Shown here in pieces: positions 32,380 through 42,839 of a stretch of 64,000 bases of DNA. The notes under the pieces are model-generated. The model was not told the origin of the DNA. It made no database searches and worked only from the letters and a program-made list of their open reading frames with translations. Position 1 is the first letter of the stretch. The number at the start of each line of letters is the position of its first letter. Source of the DNA: Acanthosepion esculentum (Eukaryota; Mollusca; Cephalopoda; Sepiida; Sepiidae); the NCBI GenBank assembly GCA_964036315.1, contig OZ038492.1, positions 36,263,618 to 36,327,617 on the forward strand, read 5' to 3'. A program made the position numbers and the translations under genes.

Positions 32380-32820
32380 CGATATAAAACAATTTTATCC
32401 TTTTCTCTTTATAGCTGATAAATCGAATGGTTTTTCAGTGATTCTTCCTAAAAATGCAGTCAAGATTGCTAACCGTCATGTCTGAAAAGTCGAAAAAAAG
32501 AAACTCAATTAGTTTAGTGTTTATTTTATATGTTATAACATTTTGGGAGATGGATAATTATGCTGTTACACGCTTTGAACACATTTGCTCTTACAACTTG
32601 TGCGCGACTAGCTGTAATTCAGCGAAACTTAAGTCGCAATCCAACACGAATGTACTAGTATATGTAGTAATTAATATATATCTTTGCTCTGTCTAACCAC
32701 ATCGAGAACGATTATGTTTACACCTCATGTATAAATTTGATAACTATTCACCTGCTTTCCCGCGTATGCATTCAGGACGCACGTATACGCTTGCATATAT
32801 CTGGTTGTTTATTTTATGTA
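32380..32820. other. Unassigned sequence
   Basis: No recognisable gene or repeat. Confidence 0.35.
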
Positions 32821-32821
32821 T

Positions 32822-32823
<2 letters not shown>

Positions 32824-32875
<52 letters not shown>
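32824..32875. repeat. (TA)n microsatellite
   Basis: Abuts a 30-bp piece of LINE 3' coding sequence (32880-32909), which is repeated at 33119-33148. Confidence 0.95.
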
Positions 32876-32877
<2 letters not shown>

Positions 32878-32925
32878 GACTCTCCCGTCGGTTTCGGCGT
32901 ATGAGGATTAGTATGAGTTCGTTGT

Positions 32926-33004
32926 GAGTTTGTGACCCTGGGTTTCACGCCCTTCACGTCTTGTTTAACGATCGCAAAGGGCGTGAAACCCAGGGACAAA
33001 ACTC
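32926..33004. mobile_element. Foldback H7, second copy
   Basis: Arms GAGTTTGTGACCCTGGGTTT and its near-complement pair as in 18013-18112. On the plus strand TTAACGA, TCGCAAAGGGCGT, GAAACCCAGGG is a decayed version of the 18-kb hammerhead-like core: CTGACGA has changed, the TC before the stem I partner is lost, and stem II (CGC/GCG) is better paired. Confidence 0.75.
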
Positions 33005-33016
33005 ATATCAATGCAA

Positions 33017-33017
<1 letters not shown>

Positions 33018-33114
<97 letters not shown>
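33018..33114. repeat. (CA)n(TA)n microsatellite
   Basis: About 60 bp CA followed by about 34 bp TA. Confidence 0.95.
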
Positions 33115-33115
<1 letters not shown>

Positions 33116-33118
33116 GTA

Positions 33119-33460
33119 CTCTCCCGTCGGTTTCGGCGTATGAGGATTTGACAGCTAAATCAGTTGATTTTTGTGCGATGATCTTAAGACCCGCAATTGA
33201 TTTGCAAAGAACGCCGTACATGGAACAAGTGTGAGTGTTGTGGGATGAGGTGACTGTTAGATTGCCAGCCCTTTTAGATCTTGCTCTCGCTTCTTGAAAA
33301 TTAAAACTGCTCAGTTCAATAAAACACGTTGATCGCCACTCTATCCGCTCCAAGCATACGTGCTCGAGGGTGTTATGAGATATACTGACAGCTGACAGCT
33401 TGTCTTTGTATCTAAGCCATGGGCACCCTACATTATGATGGGTCACTATTAAGCCCACGA
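33119..33460 (-). pseudogene. LINE C-terminal fragment with degenerate C2H2 finger
   Basis: The minus frame reads CPWLRYKDKLSAVSIS, ERIEWRSTCFIELSSFN, EARARSKRAGN, then THTCSMYGVLCKSIAGLK. It ends SSYAETDGRV. A WRS... helix followed by a Cys/His finger is the usual C-terminus of a Jockey/CR1-type invertebrate retrotransposon ORF2. Here the second Cys and the His pair are partly lost (CSMYGVLC, IIAQKST). Fragment only. Confidence 0.6.
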
Positions 33461-33469
33461 TAAACTTAA

Positions 33470-34400
33470 AAAATATCTGGTTATTGTCATTAGCAAAAAT
33501 AGGATTTTTATTTTTGTGTAACAGAACCTAAAAAAGGTCAAATTCTTCGAACGAAACAACGTAGAGACAAATGTCCATATTTATCACATAATTAAGAATC
33601 ACAAAATATGAATAAAATGATTATTTTCAAGATTAAGCTTATCATAAACTCTAATTCCCGCAGAAACAAGAAGGATTTTGTAAACAAGAGAAATTTGGTG
33701 ATTCTGTTTTTGTTTATCCCCTCCCACGTGTTTTCTATGGACATTTTAGCAATATGACGTAATGGAATAATGCTTCAGTTGATTTATTTCAACCACAATA
33801 TAAACCAATTTGACGATTACTAAAGGAAAAACAATCAGATACAACAGAAAAATTTATTTCATCCAATATTTCTAATATAATTTGTTTGCATATAACATTT
33901 ATTTACAACTGTTAATAATAGATTTAATTGTGTACAAAGAAAAAATAAATGAAAGCCAGTGTTTGTCTAGAAAACTGAAAAAGAAATCACAATTTAGAAA
34001 TATGTCTGGTAATACACATATGAAGCAATAACTATGATGAGAACATTTATTAGTCTTAAATTGGTTTCATATTCACCCTTTCAAATTGAATTTCTTTTCA
34101 AGGTTTGATACGAATTTTCGACCATAAGAACGACCAAAAATAAACCTCGAACGTCTCTCAGATCAAAGAATAACAGCTAAAGCTATTGTATTTTACGAAA
34201 CGCTCCACACTTTCTCCGTTTTTGTACCTGAAGAAATAATGTAATTATAAATTAATTTATTTTTGGACTCAAACCTTTATTTTCTTTTAGTTTATGGAAA
34301 TGACTAAATTTAAAAAACATCATAGAAATAAAATAAAAATATGAAAATAGAACTGAAGTAAATTAAGAAAATGGAAAATAATCCCTATTTTTTTTTTTTT
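33470..34400. other. Unassigned AT-rich sequence
   Basis: No recognisable domain or repeat family. Confidence 0.35.
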
Positions 34401-34420
34401 ACTTCTTTATATTTATTTAG

Positions 34421-35685
34421 ATCCAGGTCAAAGACCTGTTCTCCATACCTGATAAAGTGGATAAATCAGAAAGCAAAGGTTTATATCAGATTGGTAAGGC
34501 TGATGCTAGTGTGCCCAGCAAAATTGCCAAGTCTTGCGAAAGGAAGATTCCAGATTCGACATCAAAGAAGATCCTTAAGCGTATGCGAGCAGCGGTAGAA
34601 GATGACCTTAGTTCTCGGTTTGAATTAACCTTTTCTAGCTCGGAAGATGCTGAAGATGACAGAGATTCTCCGGAATTTCATCATGTACCGACAGATCGAG
34701 AGGTTCAATCACAGACACAAAATCAAATTCGATTTCCAAACCTCGCCCAACAAAGCATGAGGTTTGGCGTTTCTCTCCAAGCGACGTCAGCCTTGGCCAA
34801 AGCAATTCCTATTGATGCGGGCGTTGTTACAGAGGCAGATGCGTTAAAAAATAGTTATCAAAACAAAGATTCAATTGGAAATTGATTACGTCTTAAAGGA
34901 ATTCCAGGTGCTCACTCCCACTCAGCTTCTAAATTATTTATGGTCTTTGTATTGTGAAAAAGACTTTGATGGTCAAAATTATTAAATTATCGTGTTTTCT
35001 AATTATTTGCAGATAAATGAAGATCTATCCATAGGATGATGTTTGACGAGAAAACAGACTTCAGGAACCTAATGCTTCGAGGTGAAAATGAATGTCACTT
35101 TCCTTCCAAACATCCTGAGAAGCGCGGAAAACTTTTATTTTGGTCCAACTGGAAGAATTTAACTCAGTCATGTGACACCAAAAGCAAAGATTCATGGACG
35201 ATTGCAAACGCAATTTGGGAATTTCTCATTGGGCACAAGTTTAATGATAATATGGGTGTTATAAGAGCCGAATATACACGTACATATACTCCTCGCAAAT
35301 GTGTAATTATCCTGTTACCTTTTGGAAGACAAAATTGAGCACGAAGTCTTTTTATCATTTATTTGCGCCATCATATTAAATAAATATTCCAGTTCTTTCG
35401 GATAAGTTCAATGGTGGAATATTCAGAACAGCAATTTATAGCACAATCAAAAAACTTGATTTCAATCCAAAATCCAAACGCATCAATAATACACGTGTAG
35501 AATTTCATCGATTGCCGGAAGACATAATTAAAAATCTCAGTAATAGTCAACGTTATGGATATAGAATGGCCAAGTTGATAATGGGAGGTGAAATTAACAA
35601 AAGTCTACTGAGTTTGAAAGCATGCCAGTCAGTAACTAATGTTGGCTCCCAACTGCAAATTGATTTCTACGTCTGTATATAAGTT
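34421..35685 (+). pseudogene. Repetitive protein-coding element, possibly multi-exon, decayed
   Basis: Three open segments. A (to 34885): SCERKIPDSTSKKILKRMR, then an acidic Ser-rich stretch and RFGVSLQATSALAKAI. B (35036-35338): MMFDEKTDFRNLMLRGEN. C (about 35395-35685): FNGGIFRTAIYSTIKKLDFN, VEFHRLPEDIIKNLSNSQRY and YRMAKLIMGGEI. Each is preceded by a splice-acceptor-like T-rich run and AG (34420, 35012, 35392). Proteins with FHRLP...LSNDQ...YR are widespread in invertebrate genomes and probably transposon-derived. I do not know the superfamily. Late frames are degenerate. Confidence 0.4.
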
Positions 35686-35899
35686 GATGTTTGATTGGTT
35701 AATTTTGTTTAGCGGCATATCAACATCTCTATGGGTTATTTAAATCTAAATATTTTGATCACAATTGTACAACTTCAAATGTATTGTTGGTCATTTTACT
35801 ATATGTATTGTTCGTAATATTTTTTTTATATAAAAATGTATTGTTAGCATTTTTACTATGCAAGTATAAATACTTGCATAATGTTTCCTTTTTTAGCTT

Positions 35900-36050
35900 G
35901 CTTTGCCCATAGCTGGGACCTTAACAGGTGCTACAACCCCGGATTAGGCTGGATCTGCGAACAACAGTAATTTAGAGGTGGTACCACACATCTCAAAACC
36001 TCCAAATTACCGATCAGAGGCATCGCTGCCGGATGTAGTTTATCGTCATA
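35900..36050 (+). repeat. Interspersed repeat related to 15203-15232
   Basis: CCCATAGCTGGGACCTTAAC begins a segment shared with 15203-15232. The rest contains ACCTCCAAATTACCGATCAG. Confidence 0.5.
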
Positions 36051-36375
36051 TCCAAGACTATTGTGTATAAATATTATTTTATTAGCATCATAAAATGATC
36101 GTGGATGAATTGTGAAACAAAAAGTTTTACTTTATTATCCAGTATGGTTTGATATAAAATACATACCATTATGTTTGAATGGTATCGGCAATGATTATAA
36201 ACAAATTACGATTGTTCACGATGCTCTGCCAAAAGAGATTCATCTTGGAGAAAGTTATCAACCATGAGGCATGGCGTGTTCATTCTGATAACTGGCATAA
36301 CCAGATGACTGAAATTCGTGGCAATTCCGAAAAAAGGGGAATTTTAATATAATTTTACATGTACCGTGTTTCTTC

Positions 36376-36820
36376 ATGACGTCGGAGTTAACGTCTCTTC
36401 ACAATTTCAAGTCCTGTGTAGCTCTCAATAGATTTTGTCTTTTTGTTATCTCTCCTAATCTTTCTTCTGTCATCCATTTACAGTCGTTAGGTAGGTTAGA
36501 CCTTGTTTTCCTCTGTCCCTCTCGCCTTCAATATGTCATGCGTGTATTTTCCAAGCCCGTTTGAGCTTCCTAAGCCAATGTGAACTGTCTCTTTCTGATA
36601 TATAAGTGGCATTTTTTTTGCTTCCTTTTTCTGTAAAACTTCGTCGCTTCTCATTTGTTCTGACCATGGCAGTCTCAGCCAATTTCTGCAGAACTACATT
36701 TCTGTTGGTCCAAGTCTCTTCATCTGTGAAGATATTGTCCAACATTCCATACCATATAGAAGGTGTGATATTATGTAACAGTCCGGTACTTTTTCCTTTA
36801 TTTCTAACGAATTTTTTCCT
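36376..36820 (-). pseudogene. RTE-type LINE C-terminal fragment
   Basis: The minus strand encodes the MT-end tail (KWMTEERLGEIT-like, GLENTRMTY-like and RQFTLA-like pieces of the 234-545 tail). Upstream is ORF 36536-36898 with NITPSIWYGMLDN and NVVLQKLAETAMVRTNEKR. Frames are disrupted. Confidence 0.55.
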
Positions 36821-37280
36821 GTTTCTTAATACTTTGCTTAGCTTTTGGAAGGCATCTTTCGCTATCCCAATACAACTGCTGTTTTTAGTGTCGTACATTC
36901 CGTGCTCTGTTAAAACACTTCCCGGATATTTTACTGTTTCTTAACACTTTGCTTAGCTTTTGGAAGGCATCTTTCGCTATCCCAATGGGCCTTCGGATTT
37001 CAGTGTCGTACTTTCCGTCCTCCGTTGAAACACGTCAAAGATATTTTACTGTTTTTTTAATATTTGCTTAGCTTTTGGAAGGCATCTTTCGCTTTTCCAA
37101 TGCGCCTTCGGATTTCCGTCTCGCACTTTCCGTTCTTTGTTGAAACACTTCCCAGATATTTTACAGTTTCTTAATACTTTGCTTAGCTTTTGGAAGGCAT
37201 CTTTCGCTATTCCAATCCGCCTTCGCATTTTAATGTCACATTTTCTGTCCTTTGATAAACACCTCGCAGATATTTAAGTT
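36821..37280 (-). repeat. 113-115 bp tandem repeat in an RTE coding segment, four units
   Basis: Units start near 36821, 36934, 37049 and 37164. Each contains TTTGCTTAGCTTTTGGAAGG and CATCTTTCGCT. On the minus strand each unit encodes GIAKDAFQKLSKVLRN, part of the RT thumb that a normal RTE carries once. This is therefore a tandem amplification inside a dead LINE. Confidence 0.85.
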
Positions 37281-37284
37281 GTTG

Positions 37285-37590
37285 TGCTTGCTTGACTTTG
37301 GTATGCGTTTACAAGAAAGATGCACATACCAATAACGCTTGATTTAGGCAAATAGCTATCCAACGAACACAATATACAAAGTTACTTTCAAGTCGTAAAA
37401 ATTCAGAATTAATACCTGCCATCATCGAAAAATCTTCACTCTCTTTCTTCTTGCTCGTCACATAAAAAATAACATTATTTTTGGACAAGCAACTTTCTGT
37501 ATTTCGGAATCGTATATTCTCAAGTAACAATATTCTTCTATCTTTTATATAAATGTTCGTCGTACGGACATATCACGTTGAAAAACCGGT
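37285..37590. other. Unassigned sequence
   Basis: No recognisable family. Confidence 0.35.
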
Positions 37591-37595
37591 TCACC

Positions 37596-37680
37596 TACGA
37601 TCACCTAAGTTGTGCAACATCGAGCCTGGTCTGTACCTAGATGGGTGACCACTAGGGAATACCATATGCAGTAAGCTGGA
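37596..37680 (+). pseudogene. 5S rRNA-derived sequence
   Basis: GATCACCTAAGTTGTGCAAC, CGAGCCTGGTCTGTACCTAG and ATGGGTGACCACTAGGGAAT, then ACCATATGCAGTAAGCT, follow the 3' two-thirds of metazoan 5S rRNA, including the internal control region (A box, intermediate element, C box). The first ~45 nt of 5S are absent. It is fused to a tRNA-like unit 6 bp downstream, so it is more likely the head of a 5S-derived SINE than a solitary 5S pseudogene. Confidence 0.8.
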
Positions 37681-37850
37681 ATGTGTTGGTGGTGTAATGG
37701 ATAACGGCTCGGAATTGGAAATCGAAGATCCGAGTTCCAATTCCCGTCAGGTTCATCATATTCACTTCCGTGCAAATAGGCTTGGGAAAGATACGAATGC
37801 ACCATTTTCCCCCTAGCTATGGGTTAATTAGCAAGATTTGTATCATTATA
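37681..37850 (+). mobile_element. tRNA-like unit and body of a 5S/tRNA composite SINE
   Basis: TGGTGTAATGGATAACG (A box, 37689-37705) and GAGTTCCAATTCCC (B box, 37732-37745) lie at tRNA spacing, with a cloverleaf-like arm CTCGGAATTGGAAATCGAAG between them. The body includes CCCCCTAGCTATGGGTTAAT. The 5S part directly upstream is in the same orientation. Confidence 0.65.
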
Positions 37851-37999
37851 TCATAATTATCTCTCTCAAAATTGATAGACTATAAAAAATATTGTCTGGC
37901 TTTAAATAACCTTCAAGCCGTAAAAACTAATCAATCAGTATAAATGTACTCTGGGAAAAGTGTGTCATAAATATTCGGATGAAATTGTACGTTTTAGCG

Positions 38000-38945
38000 G
38001 AATATAGTAGTAATTGTAGACGGTAGCAAAGGAAAGTCAGAAGAAAGGACTAAGCACAAATTCCAAGAAGGCATAAAATAACTTTGTCAGCAAAAATGAA
38101 CACCCGCACCCCACCCCCAAGATGTGAACTACGATTTGGAGACACCGATGTCAAGCAAATACAATTATTTAAATATCTCGGGATTATTTTTTTCAGGGGA
38201 CATAAAATATGACACCTTAATCTGAAGTTGCATTGGAAAACGGAAGATCTCATATAAAAACTAAGCAAAGTATTTAGCAAAGAGAAAATCTACTTATATT
38301 ATAGTGAATCCTGGACAATTTCCTTACAGAGAGATCAGGTTCTATAGATGATTTTAAGAATACCGTGGACGGAACATTTAAGGAAAATGCGACAACGAAA
38401 TCCGAAGACACATCGGAATAGCGAAAAATGCCTTCCAGACGTTATGCAAAGTATTAAGAAACAGGAATATCTCAGAAAAACACACACACACACACACAAA
38501 AAGAAAGAAAAGCAATGCTGACTAAATTGCTATGTAACATAGGTCATCTATATGTCAGTGAATGCTGGGAAATCTCATCAAGTATGAAGAAGTGGTTTCA
38601 AACAACAGAAATATGGTTCTACAGAAGGACGCTGAGAATACCATGGACTGAAAATGTGAGCAAAGACGAATTTAAAAAACGGGAACAAAAAAAAGGACAC
38701 TACGCTAAGAATCGAGAAGAGACAATTTCTAGCGGATATAATGAGAAAAGAGGGGTTGGGAAATGTAACACTCACAGGGCATATTGAAAGCAAGTTAGAG
38801 AGAGGAAAGTAGCGAATACCTCACCTAACGAGCTTGCGTAAATGGTTGACAGAACAGGGGTTAGGAGAAATAGGAAAAAGACATATTTAATAAGAGAAAT
38901 ACTGCACAGGAAGTTGTAGTGGGTGATGGAGGAATAACAATATTA
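38000..38945 (+). pseudogene. RTE-type LINE RT fragment, rearranged
   Basis: In order: RFGDTDVKQIQLFKYLG, a GIAKNAFQTLCKVLRN-like thumb segment, CNIGHLYVSECWEISSSMKK, WFYRRTLRIPWTENVS and the C-terminal tail. A short misplaced copy of the RIPWTEH block (near 38350) precedes the thumb, so the copy is rearranged as well as frameshifted. It lies in inverted orientation to the 36.4-37.3 kb fragment. Confidence 0.75.
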
Positions 38946-38999
38946 TTGCGAAATATATATTAAAGGAATTCTGTATATGTTAAGCCGCTGTTCGCGTAC

Positions 39000-39425
39000 A
39001 AGTGCGATAATGATGATAAATAAGTTTCAATTAAAACTAGCCATGAGTTCTGTGCTTTGCGTAAAAAGACGATGTCGACAGGAAACGTTACCATCTTATG
39101 ATGAATAATGTATAGCATACTCACTCCACTGAAAATGTTGTTAAAAAAGCCAAAAATAAATTCCTATTACCGTCTGCTCTTTTGAAAGTGATTTATGTTT
39201 TTAGATTTCATATCTGAGTTTGGTCTTCAGGGTCTGTGAGCTTCGAATCATGTTGGCACGAGCATTCTCTTTCTAATTTCCTCAAAATGATAACGTCTTT
39301 CTGAAAAAAAAAAAAATCTGATGACGGGTTAGCAATACACTGTATAGATTCATATAATTTGATTCGCTTACCCTAAGCACCGACATCGAGCAGAAGTTTT
39401 TATACATACAATATCAATATTCATC
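39000..39425. other. Unassigned sequence
   Basis: No recognisable family. Confidence 0.35.
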
Positions 39426-39427
39426 TA

Positions 39428-39556
<129 letters not shown>

Positions 39557-39762
39557 AAAGGGAACATTGAAGTCAACATTCAGAGGCGACAGGCTGATTC
39601 ATGCTAGACGAAATCATCGGACTGCCGATTGCGTCTAGCATGAAACATTTTGACCCCTCTGAATGTTGACTTCAATGTTCACTTATGCACTTATATATAC
39701 TCTATATCTGATATTGAGCACTTTATCCCATAAATATAACACAAGTTAAAATTATATTTCTT

Positions 39763-39766
<4 letters not shown>
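39557..39766. mobile_element. Foldback element H6 (gaggcgaca family)
   Basis: Hairpin 39561-39681 with arms of about 55 bp (outer GAACATTGAAGTCAACATTC, inner GATTGCGTCTAGCATGAAAC). It is followed by the family tail TATTGAGCACTTTATCCCAT and ATATTTCTTCA, then (TA)n. Other copies: 42650, 48042, 56901, 59497 and 60184. Confidence 0.88.

Positions 39767-39833
<67 letters not shown>
39767..39833. repeat. (TA)n microsatellite
   Basis: Terminates the H6 tail. Confidence 0.96.
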
Positions 39834-39835
<2 letters not shown>

Positions 39836-40075
39836 CGAATTTTGCTTGACGAGGAAATGGAACTAATGTCTTTGGTTTAATAACAAAATTAAATTCAAGG
39901 GCTTTAGCTTCCATTTTTGAAACATGGTTATCACTGTGTAGCGAAAAAAACATATTTTAAATCAATTAATTTATAATATTAATGCTCTGTAAATTTACAT
40001 TGAGCACTAGTGTGTAAATATAAAAATATCTATAAGAACACCGGATTTTATATCTTACTGTTCTTTATTTTATAT

Positions 40076-40180
<105 letters not shown>

Positions 40181-40340
40181 TGTGTTTAAAATTATTTTTT
40201 AAAAATATTCATCACTAAATAAGAGTTATCATGCTAGACGCAATCATATATTTATTGGGCACAGTTTTTTAAAAATAAAAAAATACTAAAGAACTTCGGA
40301 TTATTAACCTAACGTGTTCTTTCCTATTATTCTAGATATT

Positions 40341-40342
<2 letters not shown>

Positions 40343-40430
<88 letters not shown>
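40343..40430. repeat. (CA)n(TA)n microsatellite
   Basis: About 28 bp CA followed by about 58 bp TA. The sequence after it (TTAGTTAATGACCATTTTCA) also follows the TA tract at 42835. Confidence 0.95.
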
Positions 40431-40432
<2 letters not shown>

Positions 40433-40439
40433 TTTTTTG

Positions 40440-41000
40440 CAATTGTAATTAAGATACATTTAGTTAATGACCATTTTCACCTCCGAATTTTAATTCTAAA
40501 ATTCGCAGGATTTTTCAACCTGTTTATGGTATCAGTTTTTAGTGGGATACTGGTCTGTTGGAGAAAGAGTGAGAGGGCGTTAGAGGGGACATAATGGGAG
40601 ATATGGAAGAAGAAGGCACCTTTACAGGAATTATATTTTGGACGTAGGAAAGACTGGGTATGGGGAGGGAAGGGTAAACCGGTGAACTGACCTATATCCT
40701 ATTGTCACACGGCCAAAGTTTGATTCAAGGGGAATCCACGGAAATTAACGAAAACGTTACAAAACAATCAAGAGGTAGATTAATGAGAGATAATTAAACT
40801 TGTCCATATATCAAAGTTCAAAGTTTTGGGGAGTCTTTTCAAAGTCATATATATGTACATATATATATATATATATATATTACTTAAAACTTTTTTTTAT
40901 TGTATATTCATCTTTGAATAGTCGCTCCGTTTACTTATTGAAGGATGTTTTTACTCATTGTCATCTATCAGACCGAACATTTGAGAAATCTTTTTTCAAA
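40440..41000. other. Mostly unassigned
   Basis: Contains a short TA tract (40857-40880) and a repeat shared with 42840-42900 at its start. No gene is recognised. Confidence 0.35.
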
Positions 41001-41004
41001 GAAA

Positions 41005-41110
41005 AATATGCGCTCTTCGGCAGGGTTCGAACCTGCGTAAGTCTTGACACAAGAAATTGTCGTTAGAACCAACTTGCTTTAGAGCGTCTGGACCACGGAG
41101 TGCGTCGGCG
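41005..41110 (-). mobile_element. tRNA-derived SINE head
   Basis: The minus strand reads GTGGTCCAGACGCTCTAAAG (A-box position), and about 50 bp later GCAGGTTCGAACCCTGCC, a perfect B box with a 5-bp T-arm. The acceptor and anticodon stems do not close convincingly, so it is a SINE promoter rather than a functional tRNA gene. Confidence 0.6.
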
Positions 41111-41319
41111 ACCGTGCAAAGTTGAATTGTACTTTATAAACGAAAAAAATTCTCAGACTCTCGCGACATTCATATCTGCTTAGTTTCGTGTCCTAACGTA
41201 AACAAAGCAATTTATAAAGAAGTGATGGATGTTTATTAAATTCGACAGATTTTATTACTTAAACGTTATCTGTCATCATATTTGAGTAGACACTGCTGGA
41301 GATCTCAATTTTTTCTTTA

Positions 41320-41440
41320 ATAACATTTTGAATATTCAGGCCGGTAGAAGAAAATACATAAAAATATTGTTTAATATATGAACGTCTACTCAAATATGGG
41401 TATCAACTAAATATAATATTCAAGTAATAAATTCGCTCGG
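41320..41440 (+). mobile_element. SINE body fragment
   Basis: TGAATATTCAGGCCGGTAGA and AATATTGTTTAATATATGAA match the body of the 43850-44090 SINE. Confidence 0.45.
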
Positions 41441-41459
41441 ATTAATAAATAAAGGCCCA

Positions 41460-41463
<4 letters not shown>

Positions 41464-41525
<62 letters not shown>
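41464..41525. repeat. (TA)n microsatellite
   Basis: Pure TA tract. Confidence 0.96.
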
Positions 41526-41528
<3 letters not shown>

Positions 41529-41760
41529 TTCACGGGTAGAATCACCGACTGATGCCAAATCAGTTGTATTTCGATCCCGGCTTTTGGCTTTTGGCATTTG
41601 GATATCTAGCCACACCGATTAACTGTGATACTGCGAAACAGTCTGATGGTGACAATATATAGGCCCCCGGAAAATTTAATTCCGGTCGAGCATTTTTTGG
41701 AGAAAGCGTGAATTTGTAAACACTGACAATTACTGCTAATACTGGAAAGCTTTACTATGA
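41526..41760 (+). mobile_element. tRNA-derived SINE
   Basis: GTAGAATCACCGACTGATGC, then the B-box-like TATTTCGATCCCGG, TCTAGCCACACCGATTAACT, GATACTGCGAAACAGTCTG, and a body with TTCCGGTCGAGCATTTTTTG. It carries a small internal duplication (TTTTGGCTTTTGGCATTTGG). Confidence 0.65.
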
Positions 41761-41821
41761 ATTGAGCCCTCTTGGTCAATGTCTATTCGAAGAATAAGTA
41801 CGTAAAAATAAGCCTTCCTCT

Positions 41822-41932
41822 CAACAAGGCGCTGATAGCTCAAGGGTAGAAATTCCGACTGATCCCGGCTTGAGGCAATCAGATGTCTAGACTCATGAGC
41901 TCGGATACAGCAAAACAGTCTGTCTGTGGGAG

Positions 41933-41940
<8 letters not shown>
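41822..41940 (+). mobile_element. tRNA-derived SINE, internally deleted
   Basis: GCGCTGATAGCTCAAGGGTA (A-box region), then CGACTGATCCCGGCTTGAGG. The stretch between GACTGAT and GATCCCGG is deleted. It ends in GTCTGTCTGTGGGAGACAAC and (TA)n. Confidence 0.65.

Positions 41941-42010
<70 letters not shown>
41938..42010. repeat. (TA)n microsatellite
   Basis: SINE 3' tail tract. Confidence 0.96.
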
Positions 42011-42012
<2 letters not shown>

Positions 42013-42014
42013 AC

Positions 42015-42580
42015 AAAAGAAAAACTTAACTTAGCCGACACCTTTAGTCCCTTGACGGACGTTATCAAGGCGAATGATGAATGTTGACTTGGTAAAGTCC
42101 CTCAGACGTTTTCATATTTTCCTTTTACTAATATACACTATCTAAATTTTTTAGATTTAGGTATGTGTCTACGTATATGTGCGTGTGGTGAATATGTGTG
42201 CGTATTTGTAGGATGTATTCGAAACAAAACTCGAGACGACTAGACTAAGTGAAAAAACTATTAACGCCGCGTTTTCCCGAACGTCCACGGGTTTCACTGG
42301 ATAATCGTAACGATAAATTAAATGATTCTATCAGATCCTATGCGCAGAAAACCAGGTAATCCGAATTTACAACCGAATCATGTCTACGACATTTATAACA
42401 CCTAATTCTTGGTAATGACTGAGGCAATCACTTCTCTGGGGACTGATAATCGGGCATCGGGCCGAAAACAAAAGGGACCTCTGGTCAGCTTAGAAAACAG
42501 CAACTTCGAATTCCACAATTCACTCCATGGAATTTCAAAAACGTAATTTTATACATACAAATATCGATATTCACATCACT
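42015..42580. other. Unassigned sequence
   Basis: No recognisable gene or repeat. Confidence 0.35.
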
Positions 42581-42582
42581 AA

Positions 42583-42586
<4 letters not shown>

Positions 42587-42646
<60 letters not shown>
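42587..42646. repeat. (TA)n microsatellite
   Basis: Abuts H6. Confidence 0.96.
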
Positions 42647-42648
<2 letters not shown>

Positions 42649-42801
42649 TGAACATTGAAGTCAACATTCGGAAGCAACAGGCTGTTTCATGCTAGACGCA
42701 ATCATCAGGCTGCCGATTGCGTCTAGCATAAAACAGTCTGTCGCCTCTGAGTATTGACTTCAATTTTGTTTGAAATGTAGCACATCTTAAAACTATATTT
42801 C

Positions 42802-42806
<5 letters not shown>
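42647..42806. mobile_element. Foldback element H6
   Basis: Hairpin 42650-42768 plus a shortened tail (AAACTATATTTCTTCA) into (TA)n. It holds the best-preserved hammerhead-like core of the family on its minus strand. Confidence 0.88.
42670..42714 (-). ncRNA. Candidate hammerhead ribozyme (45 nt)
   Basis: Minus-strand order: GGCAGC (stem I), CTGATGA (invariant core), TTGCGTCTAGCAT (stem II TGC/GCA, loop GTCTA), GAAA, CAGCCTGTT (stem III ACA/TGT, loop GCC, triplet GTT), GCTTCC (stem I partner). Stem I pairs at 5 of 6 positions. All conserved core residues are present. PLEs and retrozymes are known to carry minimal hammerheads of this form. Self-cleavage here is a prediction. Confidence 0.55.

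Positions 42807-42836
<30 letters not shown>
42806..42836. repeat. (TA)n microsatellite
   Basis: Short TA tract ending the H6 tail. Confidence 0.93.
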
Positions 42837-42839
42837 TTT

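Noticed and set aside
37596..37680. Functional 5S rRNA gene
   Set aside because: The first ~45 nt are missing and several conserved positions differ; it is fused to a tRNA-like SINE unit.
41005..41110. Functional tRNA gene on the minus strand
   Set aside because: The T-arm is perfect but the anticodon and acceptor stems are not; more likely a SINE head.
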